Positions 9,501 to 17,819 are shown, counted from the first letter of the stretch. The stretch is 64,000 nt of DNA from JANOMH01 sp031422295 (GCA_031422295.1 JANOQM010000078.1:17360-81359), one strand, 5' to 3'. Notes: generated from the letters alone by a model not told the origin. Numbers and translations are program-made.

Positions 9501-9662
9501 AATGCCGTCATAGCCTAGGCTGACATAGATGATTGGAATCTGGATATCCGGTTCGGCCTCTTTCGGAATGGAAATATAGGCCATCGTGCCCGCAACCATC
9601 AGGAACAGCAGGACCGAAATGGTCAGTCTGGCATTGCGAATGGCCAGTTCGACCAGTTTCAT
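6519..9662 (-). CDS. RND efflux transporter permease (HAE1/AcrB type)
   Basis: A full-length 1047-residue inner-membrane proton-driven exporter. It has the usual two-fold layout: one transmembrane helix near residues 12-30, a large periplasmic porter domain (about 35-330), a helix bundle (about 335-510), then the same arrangement again in the second half. The proton-relay pair in helix 4 is visible as GMLVDDAIIVVEYAE with Asp397 and Asp398. Its start overlaps the stop of the adaptor gene by 4 bases (ATGA), so the two are translationally coupled. No outer-membrane channel gene is adjacent, so a channel encoded elsewhere is presumably shared. Substrates (drugs, detergents, lipids) cannot be predicted. 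Confidence 0.93.
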   Translation of the reverse strand: MKLVELAIRNARLTISVLLFLMVAGTMAYISIPKEAEPDIQIPIIYVSLGYDGISPEDSERLLLRPMETALKSIQGVKEMSSSAYQGGGNVVLEFQAGADLDKALDDVRNAVDDARRELPDGADEPSVNEVNISEFPVLVVTLSGDVPERVLNAAARQLRDRIEEVPGVLDAALQGVRNDLVEVIIDPARLSSYGLRPDAMIAGFQANNQLIAAGSMEGAEGRFAIRVPSLIETVEDLADLPIVANGSAIVRARDLAEIRPTMQDPTSVTRLNGNPAVAIEVSKRTGANLIDTVDQVKLVTEALQGQMPPGVIVTFSQDTSTTIRQLLSDLQNSVLTAVVLVFIIILYALSVRSSILIGLAIPASFLMGILGLQMAGLTVNLVVLFSLILAVGMLVDDAIIVVEYAERRMAEGMEKRLAFAEASHKMAGPVISSTLTRIAAFSPLLFWPGIVGEFMKYMPITLIATLSASMLYALIFVPTLGALIAKPFKNPPVHKDGAYMWLVGKAIRHPLIVLMLALTTLVAVPMTYAQIGKGVEFFPNVEPDYGLLYVKARGNLSISEMDTLVRQAEARILGWPGIESVYTRVGGGGNDAPADVIGTIQYEFVDWRERKSANAILADLRVAMQGIPGVDIEVSVPSAGPPTGKAIQIQLSADDPAGLNDAARLIGDQLAAMPDVTDIDGGLPLPGVDWELQVNRGEASRYGASPGAVGAVVQLVTSGLKLSDFRPAGSDDAVDIVLRLPEDQRTISALDQLRIETEAGPVPISNFVTRVAAPTSGILNRIDGARTVTIQAGIREGVQAQPVRDAVAAMLDDTFAGQGYATAGMRWSMAGEDQEQAEAGAFLSKAFGAAIFLIFVVLLAQFNKFISVGLVLSAVIMSTIGVFLGLMIMGQPFGVVMSGIGVIALAGVVVNNNIVLIATYDQLRDDGMDKIEAILETCRERARPVVLTALTAIFGVLPIAFGLNLELMNHETTFGAPSTQWWISLSSAIVFGLAFATVLTLLVTPSMLMLVTRSDTSRPKRRGWFARKIRTDGPIRSQVKGGQPAE

Positions 9663-10786
9663 TGCCCGATCTCCGCAAGAGCTGCGGGATCAAGTGTTGA
9701 AATGATCACTGCATCCCCGTCGCGCACAAGGTCTTGGCCTGCAGTGATTATCTGCACGCCTTCTGGCACGCCTGTGACGATCATGCCGTCGCCGGTGTCG
9801 TCGATCAAAGTCACCGGCACGAATTGCGCAATATTGTCCGGACCCACCACACGCAGCCCAACAAGGCCCGCCTCGGACAGCGTTATGACGGACCGGGGAA
9901 CGACCACCGCAGTTTGCGGGTCGGCGAACAGGCTGACTTCGGCGGTCATTCCGGATGGAATAGCGCGGTCTGGATTGGGCAGGACCACTTCGATAACAAA
10001 AGTCCGGGTGACGGCAGACGCCTGATTGGCCACGTGCTGCACCTGACCGGCCAGCTCTAATCCGTTTACCAGCCGGACAATAGCGGCTGACCCGACTGAC
10101 ACAAAGGCCACGTCGCGTTCGCTCACCTCGGCTTTGACGACGATTGGGTCAAGCGACAGGATTGTGGCGATTGGCGCACCGGCCTGCACCCATTCGCCCA
10201 TTTCAACCGCCACGGAATCGACAATTCCGGCAAATGGCGCGTTCAGCAGCAGCCGGTCAGCACCGGCCATCGCCTGTGACAAAGCCGCCTCGGCCGCCGC
10301 TTTGGAGGACCGGCGCGATGTCAGTTCCAGTTCCGGCAAGCTGCCCCGCGCGAACAGGTTTTCCCCGACCTCCAACTGTTCGGTCGCCTGCAACAGGGAC
10401 GCCTCGGCCGTCTGGACCATCGCGGTCACATCCGCCCCTTCCAGCCGTAAAACCAGCGCGTTCGCAGCAATATCATCGCCCTGAACGACGCCCAGTTCTT
10501 CGACAATACCATCAGATCGGGCGGCCAGAACCGTAATCTTGTCGGCTTCGGTTGCGCCAGCAATCCTGATCTCGCGGGCGTGGTCAATGAAAACCGGGGT
10601 CATCGCAAGGACAGTCCGCAATGGCGCCGCAGCGGCAATCGGCGGCGCTTCGGCGGTTTCTTGCGCCATGGCTGCGCCTGCGTCTTCGCTGCCGACCGCC
10701 GCAAATTCGCCGGTGGCAACCCAAGCTGCAGCCGCAATCAGAACAATGACCGCCAGAACACGATGGGCCCGAAAAACAGAAGACAT
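9659..10786 (-). CDS. RND efflux periplasmic adaptor (membrane fusion protein)
   Basis: A 375-residue adaptor linking the permease to an outer-membrane channel. The start is set at ATG 10786 because the protein then opens with a basic stretch and a hydrophobic anchor (MSSVFRAHRVLAVIVLIAAAA); the frame stays open another 128 codons upstream but that part is not protein-like. The barrel-sandwich hybrid half-motifs surround an Ala/Glu-rich helical hairpin at about 120-175, followed by GWxxxG-type beta-barrel and membrane-proximal domains. First gene of the pair with the permease, which overlaps it by 4 bases. A 7-bp inverted repeat lies 67-97 bases upstream and may be an operator. Confidence 0.88.
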   Translation of the reverse strand: MSSVFRAHRVLAVIVLIAAAAWVATGEFAAVGSEDAGAAMAQETAEAPPIAAAAPLRTVLAMTPVFIDHAREIRIAGATEADKITVLAARSDGIVEELGVVQGDDIAANALVLRLEGADVTAMVQTAEASLLQATEQLEVGENLFARGSLPELELTSRRSSKAAAEAALSQAMAGADRLLLNAPFAGIVDSVAVEMGEWVQAGAPIATILSLDPIVVKAEVSERDVAFVSVGSAAIVRLVNGLELAGQVQHVANQASAVTRTFVIEVVLPNPDRAIPSGMTAEVSLFADPQTAVVVPRSVITLSEAGLVGLRVVGPDNIAQFVPVTLIDDTGDGMIVTGVPEGVQIITAGQDLVRDGDAVIISTLDPAALAEIGQ

Positions 10787-11088
10787 GGCACTATGGTCCT
10801 GAAAAAAGTGTCGTTGCGCTTCGACGAAATCCGGGACTTGCCTGAACGAGGCAGTGACCTTCGCTCGACACGATTTGGTCACTTTTTCGAGAAGTTCAAT
10901 ATAGCTTGCGAAGCGAAGGTTGGGATTGCCGGATTTTCTGACACAAACTACTGATCTTGCAGGTAGTTCAGTCTGTTTTTGACCTTTGGCCCACAAGTCT
11001 TGGGTCATCATATCATGTATGTCCCGGTTTGGCGCGTGTTCCTCAATGTGGTCGAGATTGTCGACTGCCCCATTGGCCTGACAGGCAT
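10787..11088. other. Gene-free region upstream of the RND operon
   Basis: About 300 bases separate the adaptor start from the end of the BKACE-type gene; both are on the minus strand. I find no convincing gene. The half nearest the adaptor contains the inverted repeat at 10853-10883 and an AT-rich patch (TATATT on the minus strand, about 10897-10902) that could be a -10 element. No regulator gene of the TetR, MarR or LysR type lies beside the pump, so control must come from elsewhere. Confidence 0.4.
10853..10883. promoter_or_regulatory. Inverted repeat upstream of the efflux operon
   Basis: AGTGACC (10853-10859) and GGTCACT (10877-10883) form a perfect 7-bp inverted repeat with a 17-base spacer. 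Half-sites are 24 bases centre to centre, roughly two and a quarter helical turns. It lies between the efflux start at 10786 and a possible -10 element. On the plus strand the right arm runs into TTTTT, so a weak hairpin is the alternative reading. A repressor operator is possible; the binding protein is unknown. Confidence 0.35.
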
Positions 11089-11946
11089 TTAACAGACGCC
11101 GGGTGCGCGCAGGCCCAAAAGGGCGCGGGCCTCGGTCCATGTTGCAACCGGGCGCTCGTATTTCTGGCAAAGCGCAACAGTTCGTTGGACGAGTGCGGCA
11201 TTTGATGGGGCCAAAGTGGATTTATCAAGCCGCACATTGTCTTCCAGACCGGTGCGCGTATGTCCGCCCGATGAAATCGCCCATTCATTCAGCACTATTT
11301 GCTGCGGCCCAATCCCGGCGGCGCACCACTGGGTAGCCTCGCCAAACAGGCGCTTGACGGTCTTAATATAGAAATCAAATATGTCCCTATCTGCAGGCAT
11401 GGCATTCTTCACACCCATGACAAACTGCACATAAGGGGTTCCGTCCAGCTGCCCTCGGGCCTTCATCTCGGCAGCCTTGAGGATGTGCGAAAGATCAAAC
11501 GCCTCAATCTCGGGTTTGATATCATGGGCCAGCATTTGCGCAGCCAACCAATCGACAAGCTCGGGAGGATTTTCATAGACTCTGGTCGGAAAGTTGTTTG
11601 ACCCCACGGACAGCGAAGCCATGTCGGGCCGCAACGGCAACATACCGCCACGCGCCTGACCGGCACCTGACCGGCCCCCGGTGGAAAGCTGAATGATCAT
11701 GCCGGGGCAGTGCCTTTCGATTCCCTCCTTCAGCCGCCCGAAACGTTCGGGGTCAGAGGTTGGCTTTCCATCATCATCGCGGACATGGGCGTGCAGAATG
11801 CTGGCCCCCGCCTCGAACGCCGCCTGGGTCGATTCAATCTGTTCAGAAATCGTGATTGGAACCGCCGGATTGTCGGCCTTGTTCGGCAGCGATCCGGTGA
11901 TGGCGACACAGATGATGCAGGGGGGCATTTCGGCGGAAAAGGTCAT
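11089..11946 (-). CDS. BKACE-family beta-keto acid cleavage enzyme (DUF849)
   Basis: A 285-residue TIM-barrel protein of the beta-keto acid cleavage family, whose best-known member converts 3-keto-5-aminohexanoate plus acetyl-CoA in lysine fermentation. The metal-binding HAHVRD motif is present (His52, His54), and the late signature SSGGHTRTGLEDN, which supplies active-site residues after the metal-binding glutamate, is intact. The length is normal. Family members use many beta-keto acids (carnitine-derived, beta-keto-glutarate and others), so the substrate is open. No pathway partners lie next to it: the efflux operon is downstream and a tRNA gene upstream. Start ATG 11946 gives the usual N-terminal beta strand. 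Confidence 0.88.
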   Translation of the reverse strand: MTFSAEMPPCIICVAITGSLPNKADNPAVPITISEQIESTQAAFEAGASILHAHVRDDDGKPTSDPERFGRLKEGIERHCPGMIIQLSTGGRSGAGQARGGMLPLRPDMASLSVGSNNFPTRVYENPPELVDWLAAQMLAHDIKPEIEAFDLSHILKAAEMKARGQLDGTPYVQFVMGVKNAMPADRDIFDFYIKTVKRLFGEATQWCAAGIGPQQIVLNEWAISSGGHTRTGLEDNVRLDKSTLAPSNAALVQRTVALCQKYERPVATWTEARALLGLRAPGVC

Positions 11947-12160
11947 TGGTCATCCCTGGAAATGGTTTCGGTGTCATTTTGTTTGCCAGCGTTTGAACAA
12001 TCTTGCGTTGATCTTTATGGCGATCAAAGATTGCAGGTGTCGCCGTTGTCCGATTAGGGGCAGGACAGGATTTTTACCTAATGATGGCCCGCTGTTTCAC
12101 CACGAATAGCGAAACCAGCAGAGCAGGGCAAAGCCGTTTCCCCAACTGAAAGATTGAAAA

Positions 12161-12236
12161 TGGTGCCGCACGAGGGATTCGAACCCCCGACCCCATCATT
12201 ACGAATGATGTGCTCTACCTGCTGAGCTAGTGCGGC
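12161..12236 (-). tRNA. tRNA-Thr (anticodon CGT)
   Basis: The minus strand folds as a complete tRNA. The acceptor stem is GCCGCAC/GTGCGGC and the D-arm is GCTC...GAGC. The anticodon stem CATCA/TGATG closes the loop TTCGTAA, giving anticodon CGT, and the T-loop is TTCGAAT. The 3' CCA is encoded (plus-strand 12161-12163). It reads the ACG threonine codon. It stands alone between the BKACE gene and hemY; no integrated element is visible beside it. Confidence 0.96.
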
Positions 12237-12277
12237 GTACCTTTTGCATTAGCACCGGACCTTGCACCGGAAAAGAC

Positions 12278-13699
12278 CTATTTTTCCGACCCGGCATCCA
12301 GCACGTCGGTTGTTACCTTAGCGGGTTGCCCAATGATCAGCGGCAGAAGTTCGGTGCCTGCGGGCATCGCCACCTCGCCCATCGCGGGGGTTTTCCACGC
12401 TAAAGTATCAAATCCATGGCAGTTGGTACAGACAGGGCCCCAGCCTGCGTGGATGTGATTGCAGTTGTCGCAAACCCATTGAGGCCCGCGCGAGGCTGTC
12501 AGGGTCTTGGTCAGCCAGCCGCGCACCACAGCATCATCGGCACCTGCCCCCCGCTCAATCGCGGCCATCAGGGTCAGGTTGCGGGCGGTGGGATCAGTTG
12601 TCACCAGATCGCCCAGTGCGCGCCGCGCCTCGGGGAAATCTTCGGCAGCGATCCGCAGTTCGGCCAGCAACATTTTGGTCTCGGAGTGGTCGGCGCGCAG
12701 GGCGGTCAGGGTAACGAACCGTTTCAAGCGGTTTTTGGGCGACTCGTTGGGGTCAATTTCTGCGAATGCGGCGGCAAGGTCGGGATGCGGCTGCACCTCC
12801 CACGCCTTTTTCAGCACACGGGTCGCGTAGCGCGGATTGCCAGCGGCAATATAGCTGCGGGCGGCCATGGCTGCGGCGGGGATCAGGTCGGGGGACAGGC
12901 GGTTCGCCTCGATTGCAGCCTCGCGGACCTCGATCGAATTGCTGTCGGTCAGAATATCCTTGGCCTCGGACAGGGCCAGCACAGCATCACGTCGGCGATG
13001 CACATCGCGGGGCAACAGACCGGCCCGCAATTTTGCGCCCAAAGTGGCGCGCGCGCCTGCCCAATCCCCACCTTCTGCCTGCAGGCGCAACAGGATGTCT
13101 TGCGTTTCGGCATGTTTAGGTTTCAGCTCAAACGCCTTTTCGGCCAGTTTCAGCGCGGTCTTGGTGTCGCCGTCAGCCAGCCGCTGTTTCATGATCCCGC
13201 GTATGCCGACAAACCGGGTGCGGTCGTCTTGCAGCAGCACTTTGTAGGTTTCTTCGGCCTTGGTGCGATCTCCTGCCATTTCGGCGGCCTGGGCCATCAA
13301 CAGATTGGTCAGTTCCGGCCGCTCTAGAAACCGTTCCGCCTTGCCTGCCTTGGCCATCGCCAGATGCCCCTCGCCGCTGGCCAGCGCCATCATCCCTTCG
13401 GACAGGGCCTCGAACCCTTTGCGTTCGCGGTTGCGGCTGAAATAACGGGAAATTGCCGTTTCATCGCCGTTCAGAAACTTGAATCCGGCAATCAACATCC
13501 CCACGGCATAGATCACCAGCCAAACCGCCAGCACCAGTGTGGCCAAACCAATGGCCAGCTCCAACGGACTTAGGGTCAATTCATAGCCTGCAACAGTGAT
13601 TTCAGCCCCTCCCGATACCTCCATCAGGCGTGCGGCCCCAAAGGTCAGGATCGTGACCGCAGCAACAAAGGCAAGAATTTTGAACAGGGACCAGAGCAT
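12278..13699 (-). CDS. hemY: HemY-type TPR membrane protein
   Basis: A 473-residue inner-membrane protein. Two hydrophobic segments (about 4-26 and 47-72) match the HemY N-terminal domain, followed by a long series of TPR-like helical repeats. The C-terminal segment holds a zinc-ribbon-like pair, CDNCNHIHAGWGPVCTNC, seen in alphaproteobacterial members. Despite the name it is not the Gram-positive protoporphyrinogen oxidase. Its exact role is unsettled and it is usually found in haem gene clusters. It is last in the operon hemD, mitofilin-like, hemY, 7 bases after the mitofilin-like gene, with GAGG before the ATG. Confidence 0.9.
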   Translation of the reverse strand: MLWSLFKILAFVAAVTILTFGAARLMEVSGGAEITVAGYELTLSPLELAIGLATLVLAVWLVIYAVGMLIAGFKFLNGDETAISRYFSRNRERKGFEALSEGMMALASGEGHLAMAKAGKAERFLERPELTNLLMAQAAEMAGDRTKAEETYKVLLQDDRTRFVGIRGIMKQRLADGDTKTALKLAEKAFELKPKHAETQDILLRLQAEGGDWAGARATLGAKLRAGLLPRDVHRRRDAVLALSEAKDILTDSNSIEVREAAIEANRLSPDLIPAAAMAARSYIAAGNPRYATRVLKKAWEVQPHPDLAAAFAEIDPNESPKNRLKRFVTLTALRADHSETKMLLAELRIAAEDFPEARRALGDLVTTDPTARNLTLMAAIERGAGADDAVVRGWLTKTLTASRGPQWVCDNCNHIHAGWGPVCTNCHGFDTLAWKTPAMGEVAMPAGTELLPLIIGQPAKVTTDVLDAGSEK

Positions 13700-13706
13700 G
13701 TGCGCC

Positions 13707-14924
13707 TCAGTTTTGGGTCAGGGATTGGGACAACTGTTCGGCCGCAGCAAGGGCTGCAATTCGGGCCTCGGCGGCACCGATCCAGCCAGACATTTCCGCG
13801 CGGACCACTTCGGGCAGGGTGGCAATTTCAGCCATCGCATCGACCAGCCGGTTTTGTCGCAGCCCTTCTTCGGCGCGCGATAGAATCGCGTCGGCAGTAT
13901 CCCCATCTTGGGGCGTGACAGACCTGACGTCGAACTGGTTGCGCAGGAATGATGCAAATCCACCGCCATCTTCGCCTGCCAAGCCTTCGCTGCGGGCGAC
14001 GGCAAGGGCGGCCCGGGCGGCGGCCGGGAAATCCGTTTGCAAAATCAGAAGAGTCGGCACCCCTTTGGCGGCAAGTGCCGTCAATGCATCGGGCACGGTG
14101 ACAATAGCTGCCAGATCACCCAATGCGGCCTCGAACGGCGCGCCGCTCTCCAGCGACGCCTGCACCCGCGACAATGCAGCCCGCGCAGTGGCTGCAACTG
14201 CAGCCTCGGTAGCTGACTGTTCGATCGTCGCAACCTCGGACCGGGTCTGGTCAAGCTGAGCGGTTGCATCAGCGGCAAGTTCCTGCATCCGCGCTTCTTG
14301 GGCGCTGATCTCTGCCCGCAAACCTTCCATTTCACGTTCCCATGCGGCGATGGCTGTTACCGACAGGGTTCCGTCCGCGCTCGGCGCCTTTTCCAGCTCG
14401 CTTAGTCTGGCGTCAAACGTTGTCAGTGCGATTGCCATTTCGGATTGAAAATCGGTCACGTTTGACTGCGCCAGCGCCAAAGTGGCAGACAGCGGAGCTA
14501 CATCCGCAGGGGCTGGCAAGGCCGCAATCTGCGCCTGCAGGTCGGCAATCTGGTCGGCTTGCGCCAAGGCCAAAGCGGTCATGTCCGGATTACCCGTTGA
14601 TTGCCCGAAATAGGCCGCAGCATAACCTAAGACCGCTGCGAGAATTCCGCCCAGCATAACCGGGCCAAAACCAACCTGTCGCACCGCTACCTTTGGTGTA
14701 GAAGCCGGTTGTGACGGCGGCACAGGGTCGGATATCGGCTGCTGTTCGGGTTCTGGCGCGGCAGATTGGTCTAACTCGAATACCATTTCTGGCTCTGGCA
14801 TTATGTCAATCACCGCGTTCAGGGGCGTCACTTGCCCATCATCCAGCGGCTCGCTGGGCCCCGCCGCGTCAGTCGATACCAAAGGGTCGACCTTGTCGGT
14901 CCTGGTTTTTGCGGATCTCGCCAC
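13707..14924 (-). CDS. Mitofilin-domain inner-membrane protein (alphaproteobacterial Mic60-like)
   Basis: A 405-residue protein started at GTG 14924, with GGGAAG 7 bases upstream, giving MARSAKTRTDK; the upstream in-frame extension lacks a good ribosome site. The N-terminal ~85 residues are acidic and proline-rich. One transmembrane helix follows near 88-110 (VMLGGILAAVLGYAAAYF), then an Ala/Glu-rich coiled coil to about 260 and a conserved C-terminal helical domain. This layout is that of COG4223/mitofilin proteins, bacterial relatives of the mitochondrial MICOS subunit Mic60, which shapes inner membranes and occurs beside hemD and hemY in alphaproteobacteria. Confidence 0.85.
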   Translation of the reverse strand: MARSAKTRTDKVDPLVSTDAAGPSEPLDDGQVTPLNAVIDIMPEPEMVFELDQSAAPEPEQQPISDPVPPSQPASTPKVAVRQVGFGPVMLGGILAAVLGYAAAYFGQSTGNPDMTALALAQADQIADLQAQIAALPAPADVAPLSATLALAQSNVTDFQSEMAIALTTFDARLSELEKAPSADGTLSVTAIAAWEREMEGLRAEISAQEARMQELAADATAQLDQTRSEVATIEQSATEAAVAATARAALSRVQASLESGAPFEAALGDLAAIVTVPDALTALAAKGVPTLLILQTDFPAAARAALAVARSEGLAGEDGGGFASFLRNQFDVRSVTPQDGDTADAILSRAEEGLRQNRLVDAMAEIATLPEVVRAEMSGWIGAAEARIAALAAAEQLSQSLTQN

Positions 14925-14997
14925 GTTGCTTCCCTTTGCGACTCTTTTTAGGCACCCGCAAACCCTAGCCCGGCTGCATCGCCCTCTCAAGGACTGC

Positions 14998-15696
14998 TCA
15001 GTGGGGTTGCAACAGTTCCAGCTTACGCCGGACAGCCCGGATCATCGCTGTACCATCAGGATTATCAACTGTGACACAGCTATGCGGTTCCAATACTTTG
15101 GCCTGAAATGCAACAGCTTGGCTGATGCAGATCACATGCAACGGCGCTGTAAATGGGCCGGATCGGGCCAGAATAGAGCCACTTCTGGGTGAAAAAAGCG
15201 GGATGACTACCGGCCGTCCCCCTGCTAGGGCTATCCGAGCGGCCTGATGCAAGGGCAGTTCAAGCTGCCGGTAGGCGACAATTTCCTGCGCTGCAAACCC
15301 GGCGGCATTTAGCCGCCCAGCAACGTCGCCACGCGCATGTTCACCGCGAATATGCAAAAGCGGTCCTTGCGCGCTCTGCGACAGAATCAGGGTGACCAGT
15401 GCTGCCGCATCCGCTCCGGCCGAGATTGGGTCAAACCCTGCGGCAAGCGCAGCTTCTGCGGTCTGGTCACCAACACACCAGGCGCGGCGTGGCAAACCCG
15501 AGATTTGCCCGGCTGCGATGGCCCCGTTTTCGGAGGTCAGGATGATGCCCCACAACCCCGGGCTGACCGGGCCCGAGGCTATGGGTTCGATCTGAATCAA
15601 CGGGGCCACGACAGTTTCGACCTTCATATTCAATTGTACGACAAATCGGCGGGCTGCACCTTCGGGCCGGGTTATAAGAAGGATTGGCCCAGGCAT
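14998..15696 (-). CDS. hemD: Uroporphyrinogen-III synthase
   Basis: A 232-residue enzyme that closes and inverts ring D of hydroxymethylbilane to make uroporphyrinogen III, the branch point to haem, sirohaem and corrins. It opens MPGPILLITRPEGAARRF, the typical first strand with TRP-x-G. The segments ILTSENGA and WCVGDQTAEAALAAGF are recognisable family signatures despite low overall conservation. The ATG at 15696 is preferred because it has GAAAG just upstream; the ATG at 15717 has no ribosome site. Divergent from tsaD with only about 78 bases between starts. In this family hemC usually lies elsewhere or beyond tsaD; none is present here. Confidence 0.85.
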   Translation of the reverse strand: MPGPILLITRPEGAARRFVVQLNMKVETVVAPLIQIEPIASGPVSPGLWGIILTSENGAIAAGQISGLPRRAWCVGDQTAEAALAAGFDPISAGADAAALVTLILSQSAQGPLLHIRGEHARGDVAGRLNAAGFAAQEIVAYRQLELPLHQAARIALAGGRPVVIPLFSPRSGSILARSGPFTAPLHVICISQAVAFQAKVLEPHSCVTVDNPDGTAMIRAVRRKLELLQPH

Positions 15697-15774
15697 GTTT
15701 GCTTTCAGCGGTGGCATTGTTCAAATCTGGCCCAAGTGTTACCCCGCAGGACAACAAGCGCAACCGGAACCCGC

Positions 15775-16860
15775 ATGATTACCCTTCTTGGCATAGAAAG
15801 CAGTTGCGATGACACCGCCGCCGCCGTTGTGCGGCAGGGCGCAGGGGCGGCGCAAATTCTGTCATCGGTCGTACTGGGGCAAACCGCGCTGCATGCCGCG
15901 TTTGGCGGCGTGGTGCCGGAAATTGCCGCCCGGGCGCATGTTGAACGCATCGACATTTGCATCGAACAAGCGATGGATCAGGCCAGGGTCGGATTTCGGG
16001 ATCTCGACGGTATCGCGGTAACTGCCGGGCCGGGGTTGATTGGTGGGGTGCTGTCTGGTGTCATGTGTGCCAAAGGGTTGGCTGCGGCAACGGGTCTGCC
16101 GCTGATCGGGGTGAACCACCTGGCGGGGCATGCGCTGACCCCCCGCTTGACTGATCAGACGCCGTTTCCGTATCTGATGCTGCTGGTGTCAGGCGGGCAT
16201 TGCCAGTTTTTGCTAGTGCGGGGTCCGGATCAGTATCAGCGGATTGGCGGCAGTATTGACGACGCGCCGGGAGAGGCGTTTGACAAAACCGCCCGGCTGA
16301 TCGGGCTGGGTCAGCCGGGTGGGCCATTGGTTGAACGGGCCGCACAGTCGGGCGATCCGCGCCGGTTTGTCCTGCCCCGCCCGTTGCTGGACCGACCCGG
16401 GTGCGATATGTCATTTTCCGGGCTGAAAACCGCATTGCTGCGCGCGCGGGACGGGGTGGTGGCGGCCAATGGTGGGCTGACGGCGCAGGATCAATCCGAT
16501 CTGGCGGCCGGGTTTCAGGCCGCTGTGGTGGATGTTCTGGTGGAAAAGTCAGCGCGTGCTTTGGCCATTTATCTGGAAACCGCCCCTGCCAAACGCTGCT
16601 TTGCGGTTGCGGGCGGCGTTGCGGCCAATGCGCCGATCCGGGCTGCGATTCAGTCGGTTTGTGCCCAGTTTGACACTGATTTTGTAGCGCCGCCCTTAGC
16701 CCTTTGCACTGATAATGCAGCGATGATTGCTTATGCCGGGATTGAGCGCCTGCGGCTGGGTCAGGTCGATGATTTCAGGCTGTCCGCCCGCCCACGCTGG
16801 CCGCTGGATACTGCCAGCCCTGCGTTGTTAGGGTCCGGCAAAAAGGGGGCCAAGGCATGA
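15775..16860 (+). CDS. tsaD: tRNA N6-adenosine threonylcarbamoyltransferase TsaD
   Basis: A 361-residue ASKHA-fold enzyme that transfers the threonylcarbamoyl group to A37 of ANN-decoding tRNAs, working with TsaB and TsaE in the cytoplasm. It begins MITLLGIESSCDDTAAAVV, the invariant TsaD opening. The metal-binding histidines lie in NHLAGHAL (His115, His119) and the nucleotide loop in LLVSGGHCQ (137-144). The frame stays open 146 codons further upstream, but that region is antisense to hemD and is rejected. Its stop overlaps the gpsA start by 4 bases. The partner gene tsaE lies about 12 kb to the right in this window. Confidence 0.96.
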   Translation: MITLLGIESSCDDTAAAVVRQGAGAAQILSSVVLGQTALHAAFGGVVPEIAARAHVERIDICIEQAMDQARVGFRDLDGIAVTAGPGLIGGVLSGVMCAKGLAAATGLPLIGVNHLAGHALTPRLTDQTPFPYLMLLVSGGHCQFLLVRGPDQYQRIGGSIDDAPGEAFDKTARLIGLGQPGGPLVERAAQSGDPRRFVLPRPLLDRPGCDMSFSGLKTALLRARDGVVAANGGLTAQDQSDLAAGFQAAVVDVLVEKSARALAIYLETAPAKRCFAVAGGVAANAPIRAAIQSVCAQFDTDFVAPPLALCTDNAAMIAYAGIERLRLGQVDDFRLSARPRWPLDTASPALLGSGKKGAKA

Positions 16861-17816
16861 AGATAGCAATTGCCGGGGCTGGAGCGTTTGGCACGGCTTT
16901 GGCCATTGCATTGTCTCAAAGAGATGCGGTTACGCTGTGGGCGCGGGATGCGCGGGCCGCGCGGCAGATGCAGGCGTCCCGGCAAAATCCACGTTTGCCG
17001 GACGTAAAGGTGCCGATACAAATCAGCATTTCTTACGACATCGACGATGTTTTTGCGGCAGATGCGATACTGCTGGCGCTTCCCGCACAGGCCCTTTCGG
17101 GGTTTCTGACCGAACATGCCACCGGACTGGCAGGCAAATGGCTGGTGGCCTGCGGCAAAGGCATCGATCTGGCCACGTTGGCCGGGCCCACCGAAACCAT
17201 CCGCTGCCATGTGCCAACGGCGATATCGGCAATCCTGACCGGACCCAGCTTTGCCGCCGATATTGCCCGTGGGTTGCCCACCGCACTGACATTGGCGTGC
17301 CGGGATGATGCTGTTGGTAAGGTTTTACAATCTGCCCTGTCGACCCAATCCCTGCGATTATACCGGACGGTGGACACGACCGGCGCTGAACTGGGCGGGG
17401 CGCTGAAAAATATCATCGCTATTGCCTGTGGTGCGGCGATTGGAGCGGGCTTGGGCGATAGTGCGCGGGCCGCGCTGATGACACGCGGTTTTGCCGAAAT
17501 GCAGCGTCTTGCCGACCGGCTGGGGGCGGATCCTGACACATTGGCCGGTTTGTCAGGGCTGGGCGATCTGGTGTTGACCTGTTCATCTGCAGGGTCGCGC
17601 AATTATCGGTACGGGCTGTCACTGGGCCAGAAGACCAGCATTGACCAAAGCCTGACAGTCGAGGGGATTGCGACGGCTATGGCCGTCACTAACATGGCAC
17701 AAAAGCTGGCAATCGAGATGCCGATCAGTGCTGTCGTCGCGGCCCTTGTCAGTGGTCAGATGACGGTGCCCAAAGCAATGACCGCCCTTCTGTCCCGTCC
17801 CTTAAAAGAGGAATAA
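16857..17816 (+). CDS. gpsA: Glycerol-3-phosphate dehydrogenase [NAD(P)+]
   Basis: A 319-residue cytoplasmic enzyme that reduces dihydroxyacetone phosphate to sn-glycerol-3-phosphate, the backbone of phospholipids. The Rossmann motif GAGAFG (Gly7, Gly9, Gly12) opens the protein. The catalytic-lysine segment GALKNIIAIACG and the following GLGDLVLTCSS-type signature are intact, and the length is normal. Translationally coupled to tsaD (4-base overlap) and followed 3 bases later by the YciI-like gene, so this is one operon. Confidence 0.96.
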   Translation: MKIAIAGAGAFGTALAIALSQRDAVTLWARDARAARQMQASRQNPRLPDVKVPIQISISYDIDDVFAADAILLALPAQALSGFLTEHATGLAGKWLVACGKGIDLATLAGPTETIRCHVPTAISAILTGPSFAADIARGLPTALTLACRDDAVGKVLQSALSTQSLRLYRTVDTTGAELGGALKNIIAIACGAAIGAGLGDSARAALMTRGFAEMQRLADRLGADPDTLAGLSGLGDLVLTCSSAGSRNYRYGLSLGQKTSIDQSLTVEGIATAMAVTNMAQKLAIEMPISAVVAALVSGQMTVPKAMTALLSRPLKEE

Positions 17817-17819
17817 ATC

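Noticed and set aside
9708..11170. Adaptor protein beginning at 11170
   Set aside because: The extra 128 residues lack any membrane-fusion-protein features and overlap the BKACE gene; the ATG at 10786 gives the expected anchor.
15337..15774. Longer tsaD frame starting at 15337
   Set aside because: The extra 146 codons are antisense to hemD and the TsaD family starts at MITLLGIESS.
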